Below are positions 33,579 to 42,200 of a DNA stretch of 64,000 nucleotides, in pieces. The notes beneath the pieces are model-generated. The model saw nothing but the letters and a program-made list of their open reading frames with translations. It ran no database searches and was not told the DNA's origin. Positions within the stretch are counted from its first letter, which is position 1. Each line of letters starts with the position of its first letter. The position numbers were made by a program, and so were the translations under genes. The stretch is from Homoserinimonas sp. OAct 916 (lineage in GTDB: Bacteria > Actinomycetota > Actinomycetes > Actinomycetales > Microbacteriaceae), in NCBI RefSeq assembly GCF_003260275.1, contig NZ_QJHB01000011.1, forward strand, positions 1 to 64,000, read 5' to 3'.

Positions 33579-34997
33579 ATGTCCACCATCCGCAACGGTG
33601 AAGTCTCGTTTTGGTCCAGGTCTGCCGGGATGCGCCCGCGAAATGCACCGATACCCGACTCTCGTCAGGATCTTCTGATTGTGGGCGCCGGGCTCACCGG
33701 GCTTTGGGCAGCCTACATCGCGGCGCGCGAACACCCGGAATGGTCGATCACCGTCATCGACGCCAAGCACGTCGGTTATGGCGCCAGCGGCCGCAACGGT
33801 GGTTGGATGTCCACACTCCTCCCGGGCAATCGGGCTGTCTACGCGAAGCGCGCGACATCTGCGGGAGAAGATGGAGGAGAGGCGATCCGATCCTTCCAGA
33901 AAGCCGTGACCCGCAGCATCGATGAAGCCCTGGACATTATGAAAAAAGAGGGTATTGATGCCGGTCAGGTACAGGGCGGAAACCTGCATGTTGCCCAGAC
34001 CCCTGCGGGCTTGACACGGTTGAAGCGCAGACATGAAACCGATCTCCGGTACGGGTACGAACCGGATGAAATCAGCTTTTTGAGTGCTTCTGAGACCCGC
34101 GAACGCATCAACGTTGATGGCGCCCTCGGTTCACTTCATTATGAACACACGGCCGCGGTTAATCCGGCGTTGATGGTCAGCGGACTCGCCGATGCGGTCG
34201 AGCGGCTCGGAGTTCGTATCTGTGAGCACACCGAAGCAGCTCGCGTGGAGAAGGGTACGGTCTCCACAGCCCGGGGAGCGCTGCACGCCACTACCGTATT
34301 CGTGTGCGTGGAGGCGTCGACCGGGAAGATCGAGAGTAGTCTGCCCGGGTTCGGATCGCGAGAGCTGATCCCGGTGAATTCATCGATGATCATCACGGAA
34401 CCGCTGCCCGACGGGGTGTGGAAGCAGATTGGCTGGGAGAACCGTGACTGTCTGATGGATGCGGCCCACACCTTCATCTATGCCCAACGAACTGTCGATG
34501 GTCGAATTGCAATCGGTGGCCGCGGGAATCCCTACTTCTTCGGGTCGCGGTTGGCCGGCGATGGCGAGGTGGACACCCGCACCGTTCACAGCTTGATGAA
34601 AAAGTTGGCACATCTGTTCCCCGGTCAGGAACTGCCGATTGCGCATGTCTGGCGCGGATCGATCGGGGTGACCCGCGATTGGTGCGCCGGCCTGTTTTTT
34701 GATCGCGAGAGTCGGGTCGGGGTGGTCCGTGGCTTTGCGGGACACGGAGTGAGTTCAACTCTGCTTGCCGCGAAAACACTGCTCGAGAGGGCGGAAGGTC
34801 GCGAAACGGAGCTCACTCGACTTCCGTGGAACGACCATGCAGCCAAGAAGTGGGAACCCGAACCCATCCGCTGGGTTGGCGTGCACGCCATGTATCGACT
34901 GTTCGCCGTCGCGGACGCGTGGGAGGAACGCACCGGGTCCACGCAGACCTCGTTACTGGCCAGGTTCGGCTCTCGACTCGCCGGGCTGCACGAGTGA
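33579..34997 (+). CDS. PuuB-like FAD-dependent amine oxidoreductase
   Basis: DAO-fold FAD oxidoreductase of 472 residues. The dinucleotide motif LLIVGAGLTGLWAAYIAA is near residue 35, followed by GASGRNGGWMS. The C-terminal part has IGGRGNPYF and GFAGHGVSSTLLAAKTL (second FAD contact). The layout matches the gamma-glutamylputrescine oxidase/glycine oxidase class. GAAGGAG nine bases upstream fixes the ATG at 33579. No glutamylputrescine synthetase (PuuA) gene lies in the module, so it may act on a free amine or amino acid. Confidence 0.85.
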   Translation: MSTIRNGEVSFWSRSAGMRPRNAPIPDSRQDLLIVGAGLTGLWAAYIAAREHPEWSITVIDAKHVGYGASGRNGGWMSTLLPGNRAVYAKRATSAGEDGGEAIRSFQKAVTRSIDEALDIMKKEGIDAGQVQGGNLHVAQTPAGLTRLKRRHETDLRYGYEPDEISFLSASETRERINVDGALGSLHYEHTAAVNPALMVSGLADAVERLGVRICEHTEAARVEKGTVSTARGALHATTVFVCVEASTGKIESSLPGFGSRELIPVNSSMIITEPLPDGVWKQIGWENRDCLMDAAHTFIYAQRTVDGRIAIGGRGNPYFFGSRLAGDGEVDTRTVHSLMKKLAHLFPGQELPIAHVWRGSIGVTRDWCAGLFFDRESRVGVVRGFAGHGVSSTLLAAKTLLERAEGRETELTRLPWNDHAAKKWEPEPIRWVGVHAMYRLFAVADAWEERTGSTQTSLLARFGSRLAGLHE

Positions 34998-35121
34998 CTC
35001 CACTGTTGGCGCTCGCGCGCAGCTCCGCGTTTCAGGTCGCGGCGCTGAGTGTGACTACGGGATGTGGGACGCACTCCGCCCGAATGGGCGTGGTTTGCCG
35101 CGGGCTGATGATGTGCGTTCT

Positions 35122-35161
35122 GCTTAACTGGCGGGGCTCAGCCGGTTGACTCGCTCGGTCA
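35122..35161. repeat. Direct repeat, right copy
   Basis: The 32 bp at 35130-35161 duplicate 27764-27795 exactly. This copy forms the last codons and stop of the alpha/beta-hydrolase gene. The two copies bracket 7.3 kb containing only the amine uptake and oxidation genes. Confidence 0.85.
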
Positions 35162-35972
35162 GCCAGGCGACGAGGTCAGCGATCACTTCCTCCTTGTTGG
35201 TCTCGTTGAAGACCTCGTGTCGCGCATCCGGATAGATCTTCAGTTCAACATCGGTCAGCCCGGATCGTTCACGGTAGGCGGCCGCGAGCTTCTCGACGCT
35301 CTTCACGTTGGCGACCGAGTCATCGCTGCCGTTCAGGATCAAAAGCGGCAGGTCGCGGCCGAGGTCTTTTGCGGGGCGCCCGTACAGGCGCAACCCGTCC
35401 GCCAGGCCGAAGAGCTTGAGCACGTCGGCTCTGAAGCAGAGCGGGTCGGCGAGGAAGGCGTCGGCAACTGCGGGGTCACGACTCAGCCATTCGAAGCCGG
35501 TGGTGCCCAAATTCTTGTGCTTCTTGTTCAGGTCACCGGGGTTCATCGTCGTGGGGGTGCGGTACGCGGTGCCCGTCAGCACGGCGGCGTCGTAGTCGCG
35601 CGCATGCGAGTTGATGATCTTCTGCACCATCATCGATCCCAGGCTGTGCCCGAGGATCACCAGCGGAACAGTGGGGTTCTCCTTGGTGATGATCGCTGAG
35701 AGCTGGCGGATGTTCGCGATCGCGGCATCGAGACCTCCCGGCCCGAGCTTGGCGTGGTCGCCGCCGTGCTGATCGAGGCCGGTCTGGCCGTGTCCGCGGA
35801 GATCGTTGGCGTAGACGGTGAATCCGGCTTCGTTCAGCGCCTTGGCAAAGGACTCGTAGCGCTTCGCGTACTCACCGAGGCCGTGCGCCAGTTGCAGCAC
35901 CCCGATCGGTGTGTCGACGGGCCAGACGTAATAGGTGACGACCACGCCCTGTGGGTCTGTGAATTGAGGCAT
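35124..35972 (-). CDS. Alpha/beta hydrolase (monoacylglycerol lipase/lysophospholipase-like)
   Basis: Serine hydrolase of 282 residues. The nucleophile elbow is GHSLGSMM near residue 108, the oxyanion HGLGEYAKRY is near 30, the catalytic aspartate lies in LNGSDDSVA, and the catalytic histidine in PDARHEVFNE. It resembles lysophospholipase/monoacylglycerol lipases. Its C-terminal LTERVNRLSPAS is encoded by the right copy of the 32-bp repeat. Whether that ending is original or was acquired with the insertion is unclear. Confidence 0.88.
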   Translation of the reverse strand: MPQFTDPQGVVVTYYVWPVDTPIGVLQLAHGLGEYAKRYESFAKALNEAGFTVYANDLRGHGQTGLDQHGGDHAKLGPGGLDAAIANIRQLSAIITKENPTVPLVILGHSLGSMMVQKIINSHARDYDAAVLTGTAYRTPTTMNPGDLNKKHKNLGTTGFEWLSRDPAVADAFLADPLCFRADVLKLFGLADGLRLYGRPAKDLGRDLPLLILNGSDDSVANVKSVEKLAAAYRERSGLTDVELKIYPDARHEVFNETNKEEVIADLVAWLTERVNRLSPAS

Positions 35973-36038
35973 GTCGCTATCTTCTCACTTCCCCTCACCC
36001 CGGCGACGAATACTGCGGCCTGCGTCTAGGCTCGAAGC

Positions 36039-36965
36039 ATGAACTCTCCACGGCTGATCGTCAGTGTTCCAGGTCAGACCCTGCGCAAGGCATTGGGCTC
36101 CGTGCCCGACGGGGTCGACGTGATCGAGTGGAAGATGACCGGTGCCGCGCCCACCGAGAAGATCGACATCGTCGTGCCCCCATACATGGACCAGGTTTCG
36201 AGCCTCGGCCTGCTCGCGAACGTTGAGACACGGCTCGTGCAGAGCCAGTCGATCGGCTACGACGGCGTTGAGGAGGCCCTGCCGGCCGGCCACGTGTTCG
36301 CCAACGCGGCCACTGTGCACGAAACGTCGACTGCGGAACTCACACTGGGATTGATTCTCGCCTCCCAGCGAGGAATCCCCGGGTTCGTGCGCGCCGCCGA
36401 CGAGGGGCGCTGGGCTCCGGTGCGTTGCGCATCGCTGGCCGACCGCACGGTGTTACTGGTGGGCTACGGCGGGGTCGGGCACGCGGTTGAAGAGCGTTTG
36501 CTGCCATTCGAGTGTGAGATCGTGCGGGTGGCGAGAACCGCCCGCGCCGACGCCCGGGGCCCGATCCATTCGATTGAGGATCTGCCTGATCTGCTGCCGA
36601 AAGCCGACATCGTCGTCGTGGGCGTGCCCCTTGATGAGACCACCGCCCACCTGGTCGACGACGCGTTCTTGAGCCGTATGTCCGACGGCAGCCTGCTCGT
36701 GAACATCGCGCGTGGGCCGGTCGCCGACACTGCCGCTATCCTCGCCCACGCCACCAGCGGGCGTCTCAGGTTCGCGCTCGACGTCACCGACCCGGAGCCG
36801 TTGCCGGACGGGCATCCGCTGTTCGCCCTGCACAACGTGTTGATCAGCCCGCACGTCGGGGGCGCATCATCGGCGATGATGCCTCGAATGGCGCGCCTGC
36901 TGCGCCGCCAGATCGAGCGGATGCTCGCCGGCGACGAACCCGAGAACGTCGTCGTTCGCACCTGA
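36039..36965 (+). CDS. D-2-hydroxyacid dehydrogenase-family protein
   Basis: NAD(P)-dependent dehydrogenase of 308 residues. The Rossmann motif is VLLVGYGGVGHAVEERL near residue 142, followed by VVVGVPLDETTAHLVD, VNIARGPVADT (catalytic arginine) and DVTDPEPLPDGHPL (catalytic acid), then the histidine in SPHVGG. It probably reduces a 2-oxo acid or oxidises a D-2-hydroxy acid; the substrate is unknown. Divergent from the hydrolase. Confidence 0.88.
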   Translation: MNSPRLIVSVPGQTLRKALGSVPDGVDVIEWKMTGAAPTEKIDIVVPPYMDQVSSLGLLANVETRLVQSQSIGYDGVEEALPAGHVFANAATVHETSTAELTLGLILASQRGIPGFVRAADEGRWAPVRCASLADRTVLLVGYGGVGHAVEERLLPFECEIVRVARTARADARGPIHSIEDLPDLLPKADIVVVGVPLDETTAHLVDDAFLSRMSDGSLLVNIARGPVADTAAILAHATSGRLRFALDVTDPEPLPDGHPLFALHNVLISPHVGGASSAMMPRMARLLRRQIERMLAGDEPENVVVRT

Positions 36966-37220
36966 CCGGCATCCGCTACCCGCCGCAATCCAGCCTTCGC
37001 TCCACTACGTCTTCAGCTCAACTTTGGCTCAACGAGATGGCATTGAATGGGGTTTTGGTGCGACGAGAACCTCGTCTGCTCCCCCTTCGACGGCACCCGC
37101 CACTACAAGACGCCTCGTTCGGGGCGATTGCGTGCCGGCCCGATTCGGCCAAGGATAGAAGGCAGGGGGTTCAAGCGGTCGTCCGGCCGCGTGGATCAAT
37201 TAGAGACATAAGGAACGATC
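36966..37220. other. Intergenic region, 255 bp
   Basis: No gene is visible. A short perfect hairpin, GACGAG (37062-37067) and CTCGTC (37071-37076) with loop AAC, may end transcription of the hydroxyacid dehydrogenase gene. AAGGA just before 37221 serves the next gene. Confidence 0.4.
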
Positions 37221-37781
37221 ATGGCCAAAGTCATCATTCTCACCGGCGACGCCGCCGAGACCCTGGAGGTCTTCTACCCACTGCAGCGCTTGCGCGAGGA
37301 GGGCTACGAGGTCGACGTCGCCGCCCCCACCAAGAAGCGATTGCAGTTCGTGGTTCACGACTTCGTTGACGGTTTCGACACTTACACCGAAAAGCTTGGG
37401 CACACCCTCGAGGCCGACATTGCGTTCAAAGACGTCGACCCGACCCAGTACGTGGCGATGGTGGTGCCGGGCGGACGTGCGCCCGAGTACATTCGCAACG
37501 ACCCCGACGCCCAGCGCATCGTGCGCCACTTCTTCGACGAGAACCTTCCCGTGGCCTCGCTCTGCCACGGAGCAATGCTGCTCGCGACATCCGGAGTGCT
37601 CAAAGGTCGCACCACATCGGCCTATCCGGCGGTGCAGCCCGACGTCGAGGCGGTCGGCGGAGTCTTTGAGAACGGTGCCGGGGTGGTCGACGGCAACCTG
37701 GTCTCTGGCCGGGCGTGGCCGGACCACCCCGAATGGATGCGGGAGTTCATGAAGGTTCTCACGTCAGCGAACCAGCAGTAG
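37221..37781 (+). CDS. DJ-1/PfpI-family protein
   Basis: Protein of 186 residues of the DJ-1/PfpI class I glutamine amidotransferase-like fold. The nucleophile elbow VASLCHGAMLLA near residue 113 carries the reactive cysteine followed by histidine, and the acidic partner lies in VVPGGRAPEYIRND. Members act as peptidases, glyoxalases or stress chaperones; the specific activity is not readable. AAGGA six bases before the ATG supports the start. Confidence 0.9.
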   Translation: MAKVIILTGDAAETLEVFYPLQRLREEGYEVDVAAPTKKRLQFVVHDFVDGFDTYTEKLGHTLEADIAFKDVDPTQYVAMVVPGGRAPEYIRNDPDAQRIVRHFFDENLPVASLCHGAMLLATSGVLKGRTTSAYPAVQPDVEAVGGVFENGAGVVDGNLVSGRAWPDHPEWMREFMKVLTSANQQ

Positions 37782-37834
37782 GGGTCCGCTCGATGCCGTC
37801 GGACGGACCAGCCGCCCGAGCGAGAAAGCTCCAA

Positions 37835-39565
37835 TCAGTGCGACTCGCGTGACACCGCGTCTCCACTTGACCCGAGCAGGAAGTCGAGGTCGGCACCCGT
37901 ATCCGCCTGCATCACATGATCCACATACAGCTTCTCCCACCCGCGCACCGGTGCAGCGAAGGCGGCCACGGTTGCAAAAGACGGTTGACGCGCCGCAAGC
38001 TCCTCTGCCGAGGCATCCACGGTCAGCCTGCGGGCCTCGACGTCAAGTGTGATCAGGTCGCCTGACTTCACCAGCGCCAACGGGCCACCAGCCGCGGCCT
38101 CCGGTGACACGTGCAACACCACGGTTCCGTAGGCGGTACCGCTCATGCGGCCATCACAGATCCGCACCATGTCACGCACACCCTGCTCGAGCAGTTTGCG
38201 CGGCAGGGGAAGATTGGCGACCTCCGGCATGCCCGGATATCCCTTGGGACCACACCCGCGCAGGATGAGAACCGAATCAGCGTCGACGTCGAGGTCGGGG
38301 TCGTCGATTCGTGCGCGCAGGTCTTCGACGCTGTCGAAGACAACCGCTTTCCCGGTGTGCTTCAGCAGTTCAGGCGTGGCAGCAGCGGGTTTGATCACGG
38401 CCCCGGCCGGAGCCAGGTTTCCATAGAGAACGGCGATTCCAGCGTCAGGCAGCAACGGCTCCCCCCGCGAACTGATGACGGTTTCATCCCAGATCTGCGC
38501 ATCATCCAGATAGTCCACCAATGGCCGGCCAGTCACGGTGAGCGCCGTCGGGTCGAGAAGGTCACGCACTTCACGCAACACGGCAAGGGAGCCCCCGGCC
38601 CGATGCAGGTCCTCCATCAAGAAGCGCCCGGCCGGCTGAAGGTTGACCAGAAGCGGAACCCCCGCGCCCGTCTGGTCGAAGTCATCCAGATTCAGTTCGA
38701 CCCCCAGGCGCCCGGCGATGGCCAACAGGTGCACCACGGCATTGGTCGACCCGCCGATCGCCGCGAGCGCCACGATCGCGTTGAGGAACGACGCCCGGGT
38801 GAACAGGGTGCTTGGCCGCCTGTTCTCGGCGACCATCTCGACGATCAACCGTCCGGTGCTGTGCGAGGCCTCCAGCAACCGGCTGTCAGCCGCCGGAACC
38901 CCCGCGAGGCCCGGGAGCATCGCTCCCAAGGCCTCTGCGACCAGCGCCATGGTGGAAGCCGTTCCCATAGTGTTGCAATGCCCTCGACTGCGAATCATCG
39001 ACGACTCCGACCGGGTGAAGTCTTCCTCGGTCAGCGTTCCGGCGCGCACCTCTTCGCTCAGACGCCAGACGTCGGTTCCACAGCCCAATGCTTTGCCGCG
39101 AAAGGTTCCCGTGAGCATCGGCCCGCCGGAGATGACTACGGCGGGGAGGTCAACGGATGCCGCAGCCATCAGCAGAGACGGAATCGTCTTGTCGCATCCG
39201 CCCAACAGAACCACGCCGTCGACCGGATTCGCCCGGATCATCTCTTCAGTGGCCATCGCTGCCATGTTTCGCCAGAGCATCGCGGTCGGTCGCACCTGAG
39301 TCTCACCCAAAGAGATGACCGGCAGATTCAGCGGAATGCCTCCGGCCTCCCAGATGCCGTTCCTCACGGCATCGGCGACCTCGTTCAAATGGGAGTTGCA
39401 CGGCGTGAGGTCGGATGCCGTGTTCGCGATTGCGATATGCGGCCTGCCGTCAAACGCGTTGGCCGGCAATCCGCGCCGCATCCACGCCCGATGGATATAC
39501 GCGTTGCGGTCCGAGCCCGCATACCACTGAGAGCTTCGTTGCTCCACGTCGTTGCCTACTTCCAT
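37835..39565 (-). CDS. IlvD/Edd-family sugar-acid dehydratase
   Basis: Dehydratase of 576 residues that converts a sugar acid (aldonate) to a 2-keto-3-deoxy acid. Iron-sulfur ligands are Cys in LTPCNSH (about 56), GGCDKTIPS (about 124) and GHCNTMGTAS (about 195). Other family blocks are VVISGGPMLTG, AIGGSTNAVVHL, GCGPKGYPGMPE and DGRMSGTAYG. Length and motifs fit pentonate/hexonate dehydratases more closely than the IlvD of branched-chain synthesis. It faces the alcohol dehydrogenase across a 47-bp promoter carrying a copy of the regulon operator. Confidence 0.88.
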   Translation of the reverse strand: MEVGNDVEQRSSQWYAGSDRNAYIHRAWMRRGLPANAFDGRPHIAIANTASDLTPCNSHLNEVADAVRNGIWEAGGIPLNLPVISLGETQVRPTAMLWRNMAAMATEEMIRANPVDGVVLLGGCDKTIPSLLMAAASVDLPAVVISGGPMLTGTFRGKALGCGTDVWRLSEEVRAGTLTEEDFTRSESSMIRSRGHCNTMGTASTMALVAEALGAMLPGLAGVPAADSRLLEASHSTGRLIVEMVAENRRPSTLFTRASFLNAIVALAAIGGSTNAVVHLLAIAGRLGVELNLDDFDQTGAGVPLLVNLQPAGRFLMEDLHRAGGSLAVLREVRDLLDPTALTVTGRPLVDYLDDAQIWDETVISSRGEPLLPDAGIAVLYGNLAPAGAVIKPAAATPELLKHTGKAVVFDSVEDLRARIDDPDLDVDADSVLILRGCGPKGYPGMPEVANLPLPRKLLEQGVRDMVRICDGRMSGTAYGTVVLHVSPEAAAGGPLALVKSGDLITLDVEARRLTVDASAEELAARQPSFATVAAFAAPVRGWEKLYVDHVMQADTGADLDFLLGSSGDAVSRESH

Positions 39566-39588
39566 TTGGCAGGGCGAAGCCCTACGGT

Positions 39589-39610
39589 GTTGAATACAAT
39601 GAAGAATACA
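39589..39610 (-). promoter_or_regulatory. Operator copy 3 of the catabolic regulon
   Basis: On the minus strand this reads TGTATTC-N5-TGTATTCAAC. The two boxes start 12 bp apart, as in the copies at 46.3 and 54.3 kb (TGTATCC-N5-TGTATACAAGT). It sits between the divergent dehydratase and alcohol dehydrogenase genes and ends two bases before the latter's ATG. The likely binder is the GntR/FCD regulator encoded at 48.8 kb. Confidence 0.6.
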
Positions 39611-39612
39611 GG

Positions 39613-40638
39613 ATGGTTGCTGCAGTGAGGGCGTTCGTCCTCACGGGGCCGCGTGAGTACGCGGTGCACGATGTTCCACCCCCCGTCGCGCAGCCTGGCG
39701 AGGTCGTCGTCGACGTCGAGCGCGCAGGTGTCTGCGGCACCGATGTGGAGTTCTTCACCGGCCAGATGCAGTATTTGCACGATGGTTTTGCGCACTACCC
39801 CCTCAGGATCGGCCACGAGTGGTGCGGGGTGGTCGCGTCGATCGGGGATGGTGTTGACCCGAAGTGGCTCGGCAAGCGAGTGACCGGTGACACCATGCTC
39901 GGATGCGGAACCTGCCACCGTTGCACAACCGGATTCCAGCACGTCTGCGAGACTCGCTTCGAGATCGGCATCCGCGGAGGCTTCGCGGGGGCGCTGGCCG
40001 AGCAGCTCGCGGTGCCCGCACGCGCACTGCACAGCCTGCCGGATCAGGTGGACCCAGAGCTGGGAGCGCTCGTAGAGCCGGGCGGAAATGCGCTGCGTTC
40101 GGTATTGGCCACTGGGCTTGAGCCGGGGAGCTCCCTGCTGATCATCGGTCCGGGCACGATCGGTTTGATCGCCGCGCAGATCGCGCGGGCTCACGGTCTC
40201 GAGGTTCACCTGCTCGGTCGGTCCGCGCGCTCGCTCGACTACGCACGCAGGCTCGGATTCGAATCGGTACACACGGCAACGAGCCTGCCGAACCTGCGCT
40301 TCGACGGCGCCATCGACGCCAGCGACGATCCGGCTTCCACGGGTCTGGCCATCGAGCTCGTGGAACCCGGCCGTCGTATCTCGCTGATCGGCATAGCCGG
40401 CAGTCCGAGCATGGTCGACGCGCGGCTACTTGTCTTGAAAGACGTGACAGCCGTGGGAATTCTGAGTGCCTCGCCGGGGCTGGCCGGCACGATCGACCTG
40501 TATGCCTCGGGCACAGTCGACCCGCGGCCGTTGATCGCTGCGACCGTCGGACTGGACGAGGTCGGTTCAGTGCTTTCGAGCGTTCGGCCCGACGGCGCCG
40601 GTGCCGGCCCGAAGATCTTGGTGGATCCCCGCGCCTGA
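39613..40638 (+). CDS. Zinc-dependent alcohol/polyol dehydrogenase
   Basis: MDR-family dehydrogenase of 341 residues. The catalytic zinc ligands are in GVCGTDVEFF and RIGHEWCGVV, structural-zinc cysteines in GCGTCHRCTTGFQHVC, and NAD binding in IIGPGTIGLIAAQ. It probably oxidises a sugar or polyol to a keto sugar. The ATG at 39613 is chosen because upstream frame lies in the divergent gene; the leader is very short with no clear Shine-Dalgarno, so translation may be leaderless. The operator copy directly abuts this start. Confidence 0.87.
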   Translation: MVAAVRAFVLTGPREYAVHDVPPPVAQPGEVVVDVERAGVCGTDVEFFTGQMQYLHDGFAHYPLRIGHEWCGVVASIGDGVDPKWLGKRVTGDTMLGCGTCHRCTTGFQHVCETRFEIGIRGGFAGALAEQLAVPARALHSLPDQVDPELGALVEPGGNALRSVLATGLEPGSSLLIIGPGTIGLIAAQIARAHGLEVHLLGRSARSLDYARRLGFESVHTATSLPNLRFDGAIDASDDPASTGLAIELVEPGRRISLIGIAGSPSMVDARLLVLKDVTAVGILSASPGLAGTIDLYASGTVDPRPLIAATVGLDEVGSVLSSVRPDGAGAGPKILVDPRA

Positions 40639-40665
40639 CCAGCATCGGACGCCCGCGCTCAGCCC

Positions 40666-41433
40666 TCAGCGCACCAGCCATCCCCCGTCGACCGGCAGAA
40701 CAACCCCGTGCACGTAATCGGATGCCCGAGACGCCAGGAAGACGACGGCACCCGCCAAGTCGTCTGGGCGCCCCCAATATCCGGCTGGAATCCGGTCAGT
40801 GAACTGTTTTCGCTTTTCAGCATCCTGATGGGTACCTGCGGTGAGATCTGTTTCGATATAGCCGGGGGCGATGGCGTTCACGTTCACTCCGCGCCCAGCC
40901 CACTCATTGGCCAGGGCATGCACCACCCCGGTGATCCCTGATTTTGTCGCCGCGTAGCCGACCACGTTCTGCCCGCCCTGGTAGCTCATCATCGAAGCGG
41001 TGAAGATCACCTTGCCGCTGCCACGGTCGAGCATCCGCTTACCGACCGACCGGGTCAAGCGAAAAGCCTCGGTCAGGTTGACGGCAAGAACCTCGTCCCA
41101 GAATTCATCACTGTGCTGCTCCGCCGGCGCCCTTCGAGCCAGCCCGGCACTGTTCACGAGTATGTCGACGTCGAGAAATTTCAGCGCCTCGATGAGGTTG
41201 TCAACAGATGCTCGTTCTGCAAGATCACAGCACACCTGCGTGAAGGCTCGGCCAAGCTCCCGCACGGTCGAGCCGACTTCGCCACCATCCGCGGGTGCGG
41301 TCCGTGACACGCCAACGATATCCGCACCGGCCGCGGCCAGCGCGACGGCTATCCCAGCACCGATGCCTCGGCTGGCGCCGGTCACCACTGCTACTCTCCC
41401 GCTCAAGTCGAACAGGTTGCTCGGAACAATCAC
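40666..41433 (-). CDS. SDR-family dehydrogenase (KduD/FabG-like)
   Basis: Short-chain dehydrogenase of 255 residues. The cofactor motif is TGASRGIGAGIA near residue 19, followed by NSAGLARRAP, the catalytic Ser in TASMMSYQGG, Tyr-x-x-x-Lys in GYAATKSG, and PGYIETDLT. It resembles 2-deoxy-D-gluconate 3-dehydrogenase-type enzymes, which suits a sugar-acid pathway. The start is a GTG at 41433. It lies downstream of the Liv-type transporter genes on the same strand, 32 bp after the last ATPase's stop, so probably at the end of a long operon from 46.3 kb. Confidence 0.88.
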   Translation of the reverse strand: MIVPSNLFDLSGRVAVVTGASRGIGAGIAVALAAAGADIVGVSRTAPADGGEVGSTVRELGRAFTQVCCDLAERASVDNLIEALKFLDVDILVNSAGLARRAPAEQHSDEFWDEVLAVNLTEAFRLTRSVGKRMLDRGSGKVIFTASMMSYQGGQNVVGYAATKSGITGVVHALANEWAGRGVNVNAIAPGYIETDLTAGTHQDAEKRKQFTDRIPAGYWGRPDDLAGAVVFLASRASDYVHGVVLPVDGGWLVR

Positions 41434-41465
41434 GTCATCAGCCTATTGTCGCCAGGGGCCTCAAC

Positions 41466-42200
41466 CTAGACGACGCCGAGATACTTGCTCTGCACCTCGG
41501 CATCGCCGGCTATGGCGTGCGCCGGAAGGTCGGCGGCAATTCGTCCGTTGACCATGATCAGGATGCGGTCACACAACTCGGTCGCGAAATGCAGGTTCTG
41601 CTCGATCAGGAGCACCGCCTGCCCTTCGCCGACCAATGCTCGGAACACTTCGGCCAGATTGTCGACGACCGCCGGCGCAAGGCCTTCCGACGGCTCATCC
41701 ATGACAATCAGCCGCGGGTTCGACAGCAGCGCCCTCCCGATGGCGAGCATCTGTTGCTCGCCGCCGGACAAGTTGCCACCACCGTTCTTGCGTCGTTCCG
41801 CGAGGCGGGGGAACAGATCGTAGATGGACGCCACGTTCCAGCGATCAGATTTCTTGGCACCGACCATCGTCAGATGTTCGTGCACGGTGAGCGATGGGAA
41901 GATCCGGCGGCCCTGCGGCACATACGCAATGCCAGAACGGTTCACGTGGTGAGGAGAACGACCCAGGATCTCTTTGCCGCCGAACGTGATCGACCCACTC
42001 TGCGCGGGGATGAAACCCGTGATCGCCTTGACCAGGGTGGATTTTCCCATGCCGTTGCGCCCCAACATTCCGAGTGGTTCACGCCCCATCGTGAACGAAA
42101 CATCCTGTAACACGTGCACGCGGCCATAGGAGACGTTGAGATTGGTTACTTCAAAGACAGAGTCCTCGGTCTGCGAGGATGCGGGCTCAAACTGCTTCAT
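41466..42200 (-). CDS. LivF-like ABC transporter ATPase
   Basis: ATPase of 244 residues with Walker A GRNGMGKSTLV, signature LSGGEQQM and Walker B LIVMDEPSEGLAP, followed by the short LivF-type end. GGAGG eight bases before the ATG at 42200 supports the start, which overlaps the end of the preceding ATPase gene by 14 bp. It works with the adjacent LivG-like ATPase. Confidence 0.92.
   Translation of the reverse strand: MKQFEPASSQTEDSVFEVTNLNVSYGRVHVLQDVSFTMGREPLGMLGRNGMGKSTLVKAITGFIPAQSGSITFGGKEILGRSPHHVNRSGIAYVPQGRRIFPSLTVHEHLTMVGAKKSDRWNVASIYDLFPRLAERRKNGGGNLSGGEQQMLAIGRALLSNPRLIVMDEPSEGLAPAVVDNLAEVFRALVGEGQAVLLIEQNLHFATELCDRILIMVNGRIAADLPAHAIAGDAEVQSKYLGVV

Noticed and set aside
38111-39628. 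Plus-strand open frame of 505 codons
   Set aside because: Antisense to the sugar-acid dehydratase, whose iron-sulfur and active-site motifs are intact; composition is shadow-like.
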